From Bathynomus jamesi (lineage: Eukaryota; Arthropoda; Malacostraca; Isopoda; Cirolanidae), in assembly GCA_023014485.1 (NCBI GenBank), contig JAJOZX010001002.1:688001-752000 (forward strand): a DNA stretch of 64,000 bases, given 5' to 3'. The position numbers and the translations under genes were made by a program. Under the pieces are notes generated by a model that worked only from the letters and a program-made list of their open reading frames with translations, searched no databases and had not been told where the DNA came from. This document shows, piece after piece, positions 52,154 to 64,000 of this stretch. How positions within the stretch are numbered: the stretch's first letter is position 1; the number at the start of each line of letters is the position of its first letter.

Positions 52154-53724
52154 TCACTATTGAGGAACACATCAAGGACATGTTGGAGCAGGATGTCATT
52201 CAGCCTTCAGCTAGTCCCTGGTCCGCTCCTATGATTCTCGTCTCCAAAAAGGACGGAACATCTCGCCCTTGTATAGATTTTAGACGCCTGAACAACATTA
52301 CCATCCCAGACCGTTTCCCGATTCCAAACATGCAGGAAACAATTCTGAACGTAGGGAAAGCGAACTTTTCATCCCTCGATTTAGCATCGGGTTATTGGCA
52401 AATGGAGGTCAGTCCCGAATCTCGGGCATTGACTGCTTTCTCCACTAACCGAGGCCATTACGAATTCCAGGTTTTACCTTTCGGAGTCCGAAATGGGCCT
52501 GCTAATTTCTCTAGGTTGATGAATATAGTCCTTTCCGACCTATTAGGTGTCGAAGCTCTCGTTTATCTTGACGATATTATCGTCTACAGTTCGGACATAA
52601 AAACACACTTTCAACGCCTTCAGAATGTGCTATCACACTTGAGAAAAGCACACCTTAAACTGAAGCTTGCAAAGTGCAATTTTTTACAAGAATCCCTGGT
52701 ATACCTAGGATTCCTACTCTCGTCCACAGGAATTAAACCTGATCCAGCCAAACTCGAAGCCCTGGAAAGGTACCCTGTACCCAAGACCATCGACGACGCC
52801 CGTGCATTTATTGGTTTTGTCGGATTCTATCGGAACTTTATCCCCCAATTTTCGAATATTGCTAAACCCATTACTAATTTGTTCCAGAAAAATTCGAAAT
52901 TTAACTGGGAATCCGATCACCAACATGCCTTTGAAACTTTAATTAATAAACTAACCTGTCATCCCATTTTACAATATCCTGATTACACAAGACCCTTCAT
53001 CATAGCCACAGATGCTTCCTCCTATGGACTAGGAGCCGTCCTGTTACAGGACGTAGACGGTGTGGAATTACCCATTGCTTATGCCAGTCAACTTCTCTCT
53101 GCACCTCAACGGAATTATTCCACTACGGACCGAGAGGCCCTAGCGGTATATTGGGCTTTGAAAAAATTCCGAAATATCGTCTATGGCTACGATGTAACCA
53201 TCAAGACTGATCATAAGCCACTCACGTACCTCTTCAAGGACAAGCTACTTGAAGGACGATTGAGTAGATGGGCTCTGTTGATTCAGGACTTTGCAGCGAA
53301 AATCGTATACAAACCGGGAAAACTGCAAGTTATTCCAGACGGATTGTCGAGACTCAAGCCCGACGCCCAAGTGAATAAAATAGGAATTCTTCCTGTGTTC
53401 GACTACGAGTGTCTGCAATACTCCCAACAACAGGACCAACACACCCAGAACCTTCGGGCGCGCCTGGAACAAAAGGAACCATCGAAGGTAAAAGAACAGT
53501 ACAACCTCAAAGATGGGCTCGTACATTTCAGGAACGAAGATGGAAACGACCTCGTGGAGATACCAAAGGATCTCGTCGATATAGCCATTGGACTTTGTCA
53601 CGACTCACCTTTGTATGGACACATGGGGCCGGATCGCACCATCAAGAGTCTTTTGGAGCGATACCACTTTCCCGAGATGAACAAAAGGTACAAGAATACA
53701 TCGCCGAATGTCCGTCGTGTTTAA
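52153..53724 (+). pseudogene. Reverse transcriptase-RNase H and integrase zinc region of pol
   Basis: 514-codon open frame. RT: SKKDGTSRPCIDFRRLN, DLASGYWQMEV, LPFGVRNGPANFSRLM and YLDDIIVYS with the catalytic DD at 52,570. RNase H: FIIATDASSYGLGAVLLQ, TDREALAVYWALKKF and KTDHKPLTYLF. The integrase HHCC region starts at about 53,600 (HDSPLYGHMGPDRT); the frame changes at ~53,680. This is the best preserved part of the element and classifies it as Ty3/gypsy. Confidence 0.93.
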
Positions 53725-54299
53725 AGCATAAGGGCAACGTACCATCCACAGCTCCGATGCATAAATATCCAGTATGCCAAAGGCCCTGGCAAAGAACTGG
53801 AATGGATATACTGGGACCATTTCCCAAAACATCAAAGGGAAATCAGTACATCATTGTGTTTACGGACCACTTCTCGCGTTACAGCGAAGTAGCCGCCATT
53901 CCAGACCAGACCTCGGAAACTGTGGCAAGAGCCCTAGTGGAACGCGTCATCCAAAATCATACCACTCCTTCCATCCTAATCTCGGATAACGCCCTTAGTT
54001 TCACTTCCAAACTGTTCGAGTCACTCTGTAACATGTGTAAAATTAAAAATACACACATTGTGGCATACCATCCGCAGGCAAACGGCTTAGTGGAAAGGCA
54101 CAATCGAAAGATCTTGGAAGCCCTGCGCCACGTTGTCGATGCATCCTCCCGTACATGGGATGATTCCCTTCCCATGGTACAAACAGCCATCAACAATGGC
54201 TATAATGTGTCCATCGGGGACACCCCTCATTTCGTCTCTATCACTACGACAAGCGTCTACCTTTTGATTTGCCCGACCAAACCGACCCGGCAGTTCTAA
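53680..54299 (+). pseudogene. Integrase catalytic core (gypsy)
   Basis: CPSCLKHKG closes the zinc region. The core has D in GMDILGPF, D in LISDNALSF and E in GLVERHNRKI (~54,090), so all three catalytic residues are present. A frameshift near 54,240-54,290 leads into the C-terminal part. The frame upstream of 53,680 in this phase is out-of-frame shadow. Confidence 0.88.
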
Positions 54300-55158
54300 C
54301 ATCTTCCGAAATGGCAGAAGCAAATCAGCAACTAGCTGAACGATCTTTCAAGATTTTTGACATAATCCGCTATGCCCTCGACCAACGAAACCAACAGATG
54401 GAGCAAGAGCAACATAGGCGTCATCCCCGTCAACGGACTATAATCGTCGGTATGCGATGTTATCTGAAGAGCGTGAAACCGCCAGGTGCTCATCGCAAAT
54501 TATACCCAAAATGGGATGGCCCATATAGGATTATGAAAAACCTCGGAAAAAATCGTTATGAAATCCTCGACCTCCGGGATCATTCCAAACTAAAGATCAT
54601 TCACGCTGACAATTTGAAGATAGCTTCCGAACAACACCTTCCCAAAAAACAGCTGCCAGGCGTTCGAGCCGCCTATCCTTCAAAAGGTCAAGATATTAAC
54701 AAATCGGGCAGGGATAAAAAACTGAAGTGGTCACCGCGGGAACCGCTACCCATGACGAAGATTGGTACCTCGTAATACCACCAGTACTCGAGGCAATCTC
54801 TGAACAAGAGGAGGCCCCAGAGCCAAGCGTCCCATCGGACCCAGACCCTGGAGAAACCCCTTCGAGAGGATCACTCAGTGGAACTCCACCATCTCCTCCA
54901 ACTCCACCATCTCCTCTGTCACCACCCTCGCCGATTGATGATCGACGCACGGACCCTACATACCGCCCGCAAATGCATCACCCACGTGAACTAGAACCTT
55001 CACATAAGAAACGAACCCGCTCAGAATCCGAGCTCAACGGTCGACCCCCATTGCCACCAAAACGAGGCCGACCCCTTCGCCCACAAACACAAGTATCCAC
55101 ACAAGTATCCACACAACTACCCCCAGCTCCGTATAACTTAAGGCGTAGAAATGAATAA
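54269..55158 (+). pseudogene. Integrase C-terminal domain and proline-rich pol tail
   Basis: 54,269-54,775 contains the GPY/F-like block YPKWDGPYRIMKNLGKNRYE. A further phase change near 54,730 leads to 54,727-55,158, a Pro/Ser-rich tail with PPSPPTPPSPLSPPSPID and the C-terminal PAPYNLRRRNE. The PYNLR ending is common at the end of gypsy pol. It overlaps the env start by 8 bases. Confidence 0.75.
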
Positions 55159-56888
55159 AATTGTCCCCCTTATAATTTTCCAAATTATTTACTCTTGTAG
55201 ACCTAGCATTAAAATTTCTACCGGAGTTGTTATAGAAAAACTTGCAGAAGGTAAATTTTTGAAAGGGCACGCAGACCTTTATATAAATTTGCAACCCCCT
55301 GCTAGAATTAAAATCAATCTCCTTCAGATACAAACCCAATTAAAAACGTTTGAAAGTAAAGTCCAGAATTCTTTCCAAGGAAAAGATCAGATTAGTCGCG
55401 TTCTGTTAGAAAATACCCTCGAAAATATTCAAACTACAGCACGCGCCCTATCAGAAATATTAGCCTTACCATGGATACAAACTGAAACTAAAAATTCAGA
55501 AAACTTTAACCAAAGAAGTAAAAGGGGACTGATAGATATAGGAGGGAAACTGTTCAAAGGTTTATTCGGATTAGCAACCGAAGAAGATATTAAAAGAATT
55601 GAACTTAAATTGAATCTCTTCGCGCGAAATCGACAATATAATGGACACATGTTAGAACAAACTATTAGGTCATTACACGAAAACAATCGCTTCCTCACTC
55701 CCTTTCGGACAGATTCACATACCTTGAATCCATGTTAGCTCAATACAAAGAACACAAAAGATATCTAGAATTAATAGAGATAATGAACCTACAAGTAACC
55801 CTAATCGATAAATACTTACAACGAATAACTACGATTCATTCCAAGGTTTTGCGTGCAACCCAGCTAGCCCATGGAAAAATCACTCTTTCCACCCTAATAC
55901 CATGGGAAATACTTCAGTCCTTGATTCACACCGCCCAGTCACAATTAAAATTATCACCCATATTCCCACTCAACCACACTAATTACCCTCAATTTCTAGA
56001 ATACACCTGGACTGTACATGGACCACGCCCCTACACATACCTCATAATTATACCATTTTTCGATGTCCTCACTTATGACGTATATAAATTTCACCCTTTC
56101 CCAACACCCTACCAAAATAACTCTAATGTCTATCGATTGTATTTACCCACCGTACCACCTTACCTTTTCCTCACCAAAGATCTATCAGCTTATTCTATGA
56201 TGTCAGATAGCGACGTCCGGCATTGCCGATTCCCGCAACCAAATAAACAACTCGTCTGCCCTCCACTCAAACCAGTTATTCTTCCAACTACTAGGTCTTG
56301 CTTTATCGATTTAATTCGTGACCGGCATGCCCCGTATGTTCATTTAAAAAATTTCATTCCCCTAAAACCATCCAACTACGAATTGGACCAGACATCTGGG
56401 TTTCCTTCGCGAACAGGACTGCCGCTACTCTCGAGTGTCCATCGAATTATTCCCTCATTACAATCCCTATGGTTATTCGGCTACCAATTGGTTGCTCCTT
56501 GCGTTCAAAAGCCCTCCAAATATACAACCCGTATAAGGTTACCCTTAATAACTCATACCCATTCCCGTCGCAAATTAAATTTAAACCCGTCATAGAGATC
56601 TTAAATCTCTCCATAAAACCTGTAACCATCCTACCCGAACTACATGCCCCTGAATGGAATGATCAATTGAGCCGGTTTAAAATTTCGGATGATAACCAAA
56701 ATAACCTCTTACAAATACTACAACCGGTAACCATTTTCTCAACATCTGCCGTTAGTATCATTATTGTATGTGCTATTATCCTCGGTATATTTGTGGTGAA
56801 AAGATCATTCTGGGAACAAAGAAAACCAAGTGACACGGAACATGAAACTATTTATGCACGACCAAGAGTGCGTACCCAGACCACGTGA
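55151..56888 (+). pseudogene. Envelope protein (baculovirus F-like type), broken
   Basis: N-terminal piece 55,151-55,738 (195 codons) starts with a hydrophobic signal-like segment (IVPLIIFQIIYS) and contains a furin-type site RSKR followed by GLIDIGGKLFKGLFG, the usual fusion-peptide position of the F-like env of errantiviruses. The middle is 55,732-56,595 in a second phase; the C-terminal piece 56,469-56,888 has a transmembrane segment (AVSIIIVCAIILGIFVV, ~56,750) and a short cytoplasmic tail. Two frameshifts interrupt it, so no full-length protein is made from this copy. Confidence 0.85.
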
Positions 56889-56942
56889 ACTAGACTTAAC
56901 CACCCGACTTATGTTGTATATAAATCTGTATTATAAAACCAT

Positions 56943-58073
56943 AGTTATCATCTAGTTAGCATTAGTTAGGATGTTACATTATTTATTAATATCATTCTAG
57001 AGAGAAGAGCCCTGTAAAAATGAACCATAAATAATTCCCATATTCCTATACTATCTTATTCTTCATGTAATTCTTGTATTCATTTATATAGTTCTTGTAT
57101 CCATTTAAGAAAAAGTATCCATTTTAAAAATTCATGTGTTATATGGTTCATGTATTTATATAATCCTGTATATTCTTATATATTTAACTTTATATAATGC
57201 CTATACTCATATGTATGTACGTGTGTGTATTCATTTTTACATAAGGACCAAAATCGCCCAACGCGAGTTTGGATAAAATTTTTGATTTGCTTTCTACTTT
57301 GCCAAATAATTGGTGACCTGTTGTTTTTTTAAAATCTCATAATCATTTTTTTAGATTTCGCTTAATAAGGAATCGTGCTTAAGCTTTGCAATGTTCATAT
57401 TTTGTATACATTCCTTTCGTTATAAAAGATGAGATCATGTCTTGCCTAAGCATTAAAATTGTACATCTTAAACCTTAAAATTTTACTCATATGCATATTT
57501 TAGTGTAAAGATGCATAGTCCGATTTCCACTTTTAGTTAACTTGGCAGATCATGATAACATCAGATCTGAAAAGTCGCGGTTTAAGATAAAAATATGGTT
57601 TCGTCTTCAAATATTTTGTTTACTCGTTCAAGCCTTACCACAGCTAAAAATTTACTTTATTTTCGAATATTGTGCAAAAATAATACAGCCTTTTTAGCAT
57701 TTAATAATAATGATGTTAGCAGTTTTTGGGTATATAAACCCACTAAAAATTTCCATTGTCATTCAGAAGCTAATTCAGAGGCTGAGCACTACCTGTACAT
57801 TTTAGCAGTAAATTTACAGTTGAAGATAGTTTTTATCTTATCCTTCGAGCCTTGCTCTCTTCAGAAGAACTTAGTCATTAAACTTTCCGGATACGCTATA
57901 AGAAGAATCCGGAACCTTCAGCATTTTTAGTAAGTCTATCAGAGTCCTCCGAGCCACTATAGAAGAACTCGGAGAGTAATATAGAAGAAAACTACTGCAA
58001 GTCACACATCCGTTGCTGCACCTAACTAGAACCCCCGTCGACTTCGAACCACCCGGGCCATAGACGGAGGGGT

Positions 58074-58077
<4 letters not shown>
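56943..58077 (+). repeat. Gypsy 3' LTR
   Basis: AGTTATCATCTAGTTAG ... GGAGGGGTTAAC, matching 47,514-48,732. Followed by (TA)n at 58,078-58,120. Confidence 0.88.
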
Positions 58078-58120
<43 letters not shown>

Positions 58121-58122
<2 letters not shown>

Positions 58123-59066
58123 TTATTTCATATTTACATATAGAAAATAAAAATAAAATAAAAAAATACATTTTTATTTGCTTTCTATTTTATTTTTGCT
58201 GAATATATAATTAGCGAATTATTTCTTTTTAAATTACTTCATTATTTTTAAATTTGGCTTAATAATGTAATCTTGTTAAATTCGGCAATGTTCATTTTCT
58301 GTATATATCTTCTCTTCGTTGCAAAAGATGAAGCCATGTCTTGCTTAACACTTAATTTTAAATTTGAAGCATTTAATTTTGGCTCATATGCATGTTTAAT
58401 TTTAATACATAATAAAATGCTTATTTCAATTTCCATTTTTAGTTAACTCAGCAGAACATGATAACATCAGATCTGTCAGTATGCGGTTTAAAATAAAAAC
58501 ATGGCTTCACCTTCAAATATCTTGCTTATCTGTCTAAACACTGCTACAGCTAAAATATTTACCTTATCTTTAAATATTTTGCAAAATATTTCAGCCTATT
58601 GAAAATAAAAAACAAAACAGGCCAGCATTAAATAATAATGATGTCACTAAAATTTATGGAAGTAAAGGTGTAGAATTTCTCCTGTGCTGATTCTGATTTC
58701 TGATTCTGATTTGTCTGATCTAACTTAGAGGCTGAGCATTACCTGTAACATCTTAGCAGTAAACTACAGTAAGAGAATATCTTTATCTTCTCCTTCGAGC
58801 CTTGCTCTCTTCAGAGAACTTAGTCTTAAATAGAGAAAAATAATTTCCCGATACGTTACAAGAAGAATCGGTGAAATTTCAGAGAATTTAGTAAGCCTCA
58901 CAGAATCCTCCGATCCCCTACAAGAAGAAATTGGAGAATAGTATAAGAGAAACTACTGCGATTCCCTATATGGTACAGCTACTCCAGAGTAACGAATCCG
59001 TTGCTGCCACCTAACCAGAACCCCCGTCACTTCGAACCGCCCAAGGCCATAGACGGAGGGGTTAAC

Positions 59067-59067
<1 letters not shown>
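58121..59067 (+). repeat. Diverged solo LTR of a related gypsy family
   Basis: Aligns to the last ~800 bases of the 3' LTR (from ATTTGCTTTCTA to CATAGACGGAGGGGTTAAC) with many substitutions and small indels. No internal sequence on either side. Followed by (TA)n at 59,071-59,109. Confidence 0.8.
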
Positions 59068-59109
<42 letters not shown>

Positions 59110-59111
<2 letters not shown>

Positions 59112-59558
59112 ATGAATAAAACCACGAAGGAAAAGAAACACAGAATGGTGCTCAAGCGCTTTCGTCTAATGACATCCTTAGGAACACTGAAGTACATAAA
59201 GAGCTACAGCCTATATATACGTTACAGAAAAAAAAATATATATATACAATAAACGGAGAAATAAAAATAAAAATTAAACATTAAAGGATTGTGGGAGGAG
59301 CATACAAATTTGTAAGGAAAAACTACCGATTTTTAGCACTTTTGCTCGAATCCAACACAAGATCAAATGAATTGTTTCCAACCAATGTTATAGTTAATTA
59401 AAAAAAAAATTTAAAAATAAAAATAAAACTTATAAGAGGAGTATACAAATTTATACTGGAAATCTGCCCAGGTTTTAGCACTCTGCCCTTCTTGTCTAAG
59501 TTCTATATATATAAAAAAATAAATTGAAAAATAAAAGTTATTAGAGTAGCATACAAGT
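59110..59558 (-). repeat. Diverged tandem pieces of the Penelope 3' region
   Basis: Phrases such as AGGAGYATACAAATTT...TTTTAGCACT recur at ~59,290, ~59,435 and ~59,545, spaced about 110-145 bp, the last leading into the coding end of the Penelope-like element. CAAGCGCTTTCGTCTAATGA at ~59,152 looks like a Penelope terminus. Tandem partial copies are typical of these elements. Confidence 0.5.
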
Positions 59559-60625
59559 TTACCAAAGGTTTAGCGTTCTACCCTTCTTATCTAAATCCGT
59601 TCTGAAGGAATTCAAAACAAGAGGATCGAGTTGAAAAAGACCTTTGCTTATGTTGAAATTATTTGTAAGTTGGATAATGGCAGACTCAAGAATATTCCTA
59701 TTAATAATGTTGCTAGAGTGAAACAAAACTGAAGCATTATTCCAATCAATACAGTGGGATAACTCTGACAAATGGACAAAGAGGGCACTGGACGAATGTC
59801 CTGTTCTAACGGAATATTGATGCTGTTTTATACGTGTGTGCAAATCCTTTCCCGTCTGACCTATGTAAAAGGAATCACATTGTTTACAACCAATTTTATA
59901 GATAATGCCTGAATTATTGGTAGGGCTATTTTTTACTATGATATTTTTCACAATATTGTTATATGAAAATACTACATTAATATCCAAAAGTTTAAGTACA
60001 TTAGCAATGCCTAAAAAGCCCGGGAAAAATGGAAGTACTAAAATATTCTTTGACAAAGTGCGAGTGTTATTATTGCCCCGATAGAAAGTTCGTTTTGCCT
60101 TGTTGAGACAAGATTCCATAAACGCAGATGGATAACACAGATCACTTCCAATACCGTTGATTTTTTCCAATTCGGCATCGATGTATTCCGGACTGGCGAT
60201 CCTAAGGGGGCGGAGAAACATTGAAGAAAAAATGGCATTCTTAGTAGGGGTGTCATGTCCCGAGTAAAAGTGTACGTAGGACAAATTGTCACATCCAAAA
60301 ACGGGATTGAGTTGTCTTGTTCCACTTCTAAAGTAAACTTAATGGAGGGGACTTGATCATTTAACTGAAGGAGGAAGTCATCCAGGTCACGATTCATGGG
60401 CCAGATACACAAAATATCGTCGACATACCGCAACCATGGGATGCCAACCCCCAGGATTATCGGAATCCTGGGGGTTGGCATCCCATGGTTGCGGTACGTC
60501 GACGATATTTTGTGTATCTGGCCCAGTGCTAAACCTAAGGATTTTTTAGTGGGTGGGTGATACACCTTTTCTGTATTGTTTATACAATACACAACACTTT
60601 CCAACCTAACAAGTTTATAGTCCAA
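59559..60625 (-). pseudogene. Penelope-like element: RT end and GIY-YIG endonuclease
   Basis: On minus. 60,038-60,625 contains the RT catalytic motif IPWLRYVDDILCIWP and downstream thumb region (DDFLLQLNDQVPSIKFTLE ... IPFLDVTI); a frame change at ~60,280 leads to 59,559-60,284. There the endonuclease domain reads GIIYKIGCKQCDSFYIGQTG with the C-x2-C insertion characteristic of Penelope, then RIKQHQ and the C-terminal helix region. The N-terminal part of RT is absent: the reading runs into an inverted repeat at 60,398-60,524. Confidence 0.9.
60398..60524. repeat. Perfect 127-bp palindrome in the RT active-site region
   Basis: The sequence from GGGCCAGATACACAAAATAT at 60,398 is repeated inverted to 60,524 around the centre ATTATCGGAAT at ~60,461, with one mismatch (CATACC versus GTACGT side). 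It encodes the YVDD block on both strands. Confidence 0.93.
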
Positions 60626-61381
60626 ATTTTAAGACTACACAAGTATCCACATAGGTACAAACGTCGGTACTGAATATTTTTGTAACCAGTAACAGCACTC
60701 CCAGTAAGCGACTGCAGAATCGGCTCAGCATTTAATTGGAAACAATTTTAAAATCTTGTCTTTTTGACATCATCAGACTGCATGTAAATTTTGAGAAGTG
60801 AAATACATATGACATATTGATGAAAACAATATCTGCAAAATTAAAACACAGCTGTTCAGTAAAACAATGGGTATCGTATAAGAAAATGCAATCAATTAGT
60901 AAACTGTATTTGTAAGACTAAGGGAGGTTTTTCAACATATATACCTACATTTTCATTTATAATTATATTCATATTGCCTCCACAGTGACAAGTGAATAAT
61001 AAGTCGTTCAATGAAAAATAATGGCAGTTAAAAATAAGCACAAAAATACAAAAAAATTGTGAAATTATTCATTACATAGATGCACATAACGTATGTAATA
61101 CATCATTAATTTATCATCTGTCAGTAATTATTACAGTTAGCTATTGCTTAACGCGAACTCATATTTCAAATTTCGGAAAAAACGAGATACAGTGTAATCA
61201 TTAGCAGTAAATTTTACAAGAAGCCAATCTTTCAGTAAAGAGAAACATATTCCTAATTTTCTTGCCTCGTTTAATAAGATTTTAAGTTACACGGTGGTTT
61301 TCAAGAGTGCTCGTGTTACGCGAGAGCTCCCTAGTATGTGAGCTCAATTACATATTTCGCCATTACTACGGAAAAACCTTT
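60626..61381. other. AT-rich gap without a supported gene
   Basis: Between the Penelope remnant and the next transposase gene. No reading frame or terminal repeat that I can support. Confidence 0.55.
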
Positions 61382-63947
61382 TTACAGCTGGATTGTTTTA
61401 TAGGTTGATGTTTGTGGCTCTTTGTATCGTCGACGCTTAGCCTGAAGAAATTTTGCTACTGCTGGACATGGATCAAAATGACCTGCACCAACACCATTTA
61501 ATGCAATAAGCAATCTGTTGTTGGCACCCTGCAATGACATCGCAAGCCTTCTGTCACTACGGAAAATATTATAATGCGATACCACTCTTTCTATTGCCAT
61601 TGAATGTGAAGCTGCAGTGAGAACAAGATTCACGAGTGCTGTAAGTGGAGAGTCAGGATTTTTGGTCACAGCTTCAGAAATACGTTTGAATTTCGTGTTG
61701 ATGTATTCATGTTCGTTCAACCTCGAATTGTTGATAAAAATATCAATACAATCGTCAGTAAGTTTCATAGAGTCAAAATGTCTGTTCATTTTCCGAAGAA
61801 GAATGTTAGCCTTTCTGGCCATAACTTCAGGAGATGTCGAATTAAAAACCTCTGAAATTTCTTTTAACGACGCATTTGCTCCTTCGTCCATTCTCTTTTG
61901 CAAGAAATTCTTAATTGACTCAAGTGTCTCATGCCTAATAGCACTGAAAGAGCGATTTGATAACGTGACGAACTGATTAGAAATTGCTCTTCTTGCTCTC
62001 CTTCTAACTGCACATATATCTTCTCTTGCCCCTTATGTTGATCGCCATCCGTTGTCGGTTTACTTGTTCCTCTACCTTCGTCTACATCTCCCAATTTCTC
62101 CTCCCAACCACCGATATATGGTTTGTCCACCATCGTCGTGATACGCTCGATGTATCGAGTTTGGATTGCCGGAATATCGAACAGTATTAGGTCTGTTTTT
62201 TGAAATTCCTTTTGTAGACAGGCAAGGTGATGAAGAATGTCAGCCATTAAACCAGTCAGTCTATATTGCTGACCTCCTGCCTCCAACATGCGCAAAAAAC
62301 CAGACGCCTGTTGCATAGTGATTCTATCGTCAGTGGTGGAGATGCTTTCCCAGAAAGCAACACATGGTGGCAGATTGTTAAGTAGACTGACGCACATTGC
62401 TTGGACATGTTGGGAAAATCGTACTTCTGTTGGATTAATAAACTGTTTGAACGTCAACCCTAGTTTTTTGCATTCAATTTTCACACGCTTGGTACGGACA
62501 GAAGACACATGAAAATATTTAACAGTATCTTTCACCTGGGAATACCATCGCTTCAATTCAGGAACAGTTGTGATTAATTCGTGAAAAGCCAAATCAGTTC
62601 TATGGCACACACACCATACGCAAGGAACCAGCCGTTATAGTTCATCATTCAGTTTCTTCCACAACCCAGAATTGATACCGGTGTTGGCTGCTTCACCATC
62701 AGTTGTAAGGGATAACAGCTTGTCGAAAACAGGTGCATTGAAGTTAATTTAATTCATGTTGTCGCTCTCGGTGTCGTCATCATCGCTTGAATCTTGGCCT
62801 TCCGGCGCTAGATTATTATACTGAAATGATACATCGCCAGGCCTCTCTAAGCTTCTACCGAGAGCCTCCAGTAAGCCATTAGCTCCTCCTTCAACAGGCT
62901 CCACAGCTGCAAGAGAACGTGTAGTAATAACGCCATCTTTCACCAATCTTGCAGTCACAAACTTAATGCCTAGTTGTTGACGATCACATAATCCATCAAT
63001 TTGTATTCCTAAAGCATCGCATTGATTTATTTCTTCAATGAGATTCTCCTTAAATACATCACCAATGCATGACAACATTTCATAGTAAATATTTGTCGTG
63101 CGATAGTGCATATCTGAACCTGTGGGTCTAAATGGTTCCATGTTGCAATCCCAGTCTTGGGAAAACTTCTGTACAAGTTGGTCGGAAAAGATATTGGTGA
63201 GACTCCTTGATGGCCAAAAATATCCTGATACGGTTTCACACTGAGTGTCATTGTAGCAGTCCATTGCCAGGCAAAGTAGTTGTTAAACTTCCTGGATTCT
63301 ATATCTCTTGAAGAGATTCAGCCAAGGATGTTTGTCGCTCTGCTTTTGAAACTGATCATGTAATTTGCTTGCCTCTAGTGCAGCTGCATGTGGTTTACCC
63401 TGAAGATGCTCAATTAAGCGCCATGCTCCAAGCTTACCTTCTGTTCGTGCTCCCGTACTGGATGCATAAGGTACACTTCTGTTCAATGAAACTTCTCAGC
63501 ATCATCTATGAAACTGCAACAAACATTACACTTAACAAACAATCGAGTTTGTCTTTTATCCTTGTTTTTAATTCTTGTAAGAACCGAATCCGATGAATAC
63601 ATGTTCAAGAATCTGTTAAAATTAAGAGGTAAGCCCATATAGTACGATGTGGAACCAGTAGAAGTGGAAGATGAATTGGCCACATCCGCATCTTGACCAA
63701 TACTTGAAGCTGAGGTCTCTGGGTATGGACATTGAGAAGAGGCTGTATTTGAACAGTCAGATGGCATAATTGAAGAACCTGTCAACCCTGTATCACTGGC
63801 CGTTGTAGATGTCAATGGTCGTTCATTAACTCTAATTCCAACAGACTGAGGTTCTTTACTATGTGTTTTATTGTTCGACTTGAAAAAACTAGATATGTCC
63901 ATTGAACCAATAGAATCATATTTTTTTAATTTTTTACGACTAGACAT
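61382..63947 (-). pseudogene. hAT-type transposase with BED-like finger (KIAA1586-like), broken
   Basis: Pieces from the 5' end: 63,486-63,947 (start MSSRKKLKKYDSIGSMDISS; Ser/Thr-rich, then KCNVCC), 63,283-63,486 (LIEHLQGKPHAAALEASKL, whose His pair completes a C2H2/BED-like finger with the preceding C-x2-C), 62,749-63,264 (ALGIQIDGLCDRQQLGIKFV, first catalytic D region), 61,864-62,610 (middle domain with NPTEVRFSQHV) and 61,382-61,903 (C-terminal HSMAIERVVSHYNIFRSDRR, the hAT dimerisation block). Four frame changes. The order and domains match the KIAA1586-like branch of hAT-derived proteins. The element ends are not seen; the window stops just upstream of the start. Confidence 0.78.
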
Positions 63948-64000
63948 TTTAGTATTCAAATACAATCTGTAATAGACAACCAATATTATTGATGTATGAA
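63948..64000. other. Window end, upstream of the hAT-type gene
   Basis: 53 bases with no further feature visible. Confidence 0.4.

Larger units (their letters stand above)
48736..56942 (+). mobile_element. Gypsy/errantivirus-like LTR retrotransposon, internal region
   Basis: Order: leader, gag (49,441), protease-RT-RNase H-integrase (~50,860-55,158), env (55,151-56,888). Flanked by LTRs at 47,514-48,732 and 56,943-58,077. Multiple frameshifts: defective, but moderately young because the LTRs are still very similar. The element belongs to endogenous-retrovirus-like Ty3 elements of arthropods. Confidence 0.9.

Noticed and set aside
53409..53680. N-terminal part of the 296-codon ORF as coding
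   Set aside because: Out-of-frame shadow of the RT/RNase H frame; only the part after ~53,680 is integrase.

Overview
The window is eukaryotic, almost certainly arthropod and probably insect. It is AT-rich and full of microsatellites, with interstitial CCTAA (TTAGG-type telomere) repeats near 8.6, 17.7, 29.4 and 36.8 kb, and there is no clear host gene in it. Nearly everything is mobile DNA, much of it nested. The organism call rests on the TTAGG-like repeats and the transposon mix only.

Layout. 0.2-2.5 kb: an orphan zinc-finger gene of repeat-like character (minus). 3.04-4.23 kb: a Tc1/mariner-type transposon with intact ends; 4.26-5.1 kb: a decayed Tc1 transposase. 5.38-6.42 kb: a hAT-like relic built of TATCGATA repeats, whose far end lies at 25.64 kb because a Maverick/Polinton jumped into it. 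6,420-25,634: Maverick copy 1 (19.2 kb, AG...CT ends, 6-bp GATGCC target duplication). It encodes on the minus strand an ATPase/integrase chimera, a penton-like protein, a pX-like basic protein, a major capsid protein and an adenain-type protease. On the plus strand it encodes a small spliced gene, protein-primed type B DNA polymerase and three unrecognised ORFs called X, Y and Z here. It carries a tRNA-derived SINE, a mariner MITE, a MULE/foldback element, a palindromic mariner and a mariner as later insertions. 25.6-32.5 kb: small palindromes, MITEs and a mariner with inverted arms. 32,481-46,727: Maverick copy 2, in the opposite orientation (Z, Y, X, PolB on minus; integrase and capsid genes on plus). 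It is truncated on the right and loaded with insertions, including a CACTG-ended DNA transposon (36.37-41.83 kb) that itself contains a hAT transposon (38,549-41,468) with a perfect 8-bp duplication. 46.7-58.1 kb: a gypsy/errantivirus-like LTR retrotransposon with env, joined through a shared LTR to a fragment of a second copy, then a diverged solo LTR to 59.07 kb. 59.1-60.6 kb: a Penelope-like element (RT + GIY-YIG). 61.4-63.95 kb: a second hAT-type (BED/KIAA1586-like) transposase, broken.

How it fits together. Both Mavericks share one gene plan: a morphogenesis block (ATPase, integrase, penton-like, pX-like, capsid, protease) transcribed one way and a replication block (PolB, X, Y, Z) transcribed the other way. 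Neither copy is functional: copy 1 has lost the PolB catalytic motif C and part of ATPase/integrase; copy 2 has lost the PolB N-terminus, the ATPase core, the capsid N-terminus and most of the protease. X, Y and Z are conserved in order and overlap, are of unknown function, and are the best candidates for undescribed biology, together with a three-exon gene hidden at 10.0-11.0 kb and the CACTG element whose orphan protein looks like an unrecognised DDE transposase.
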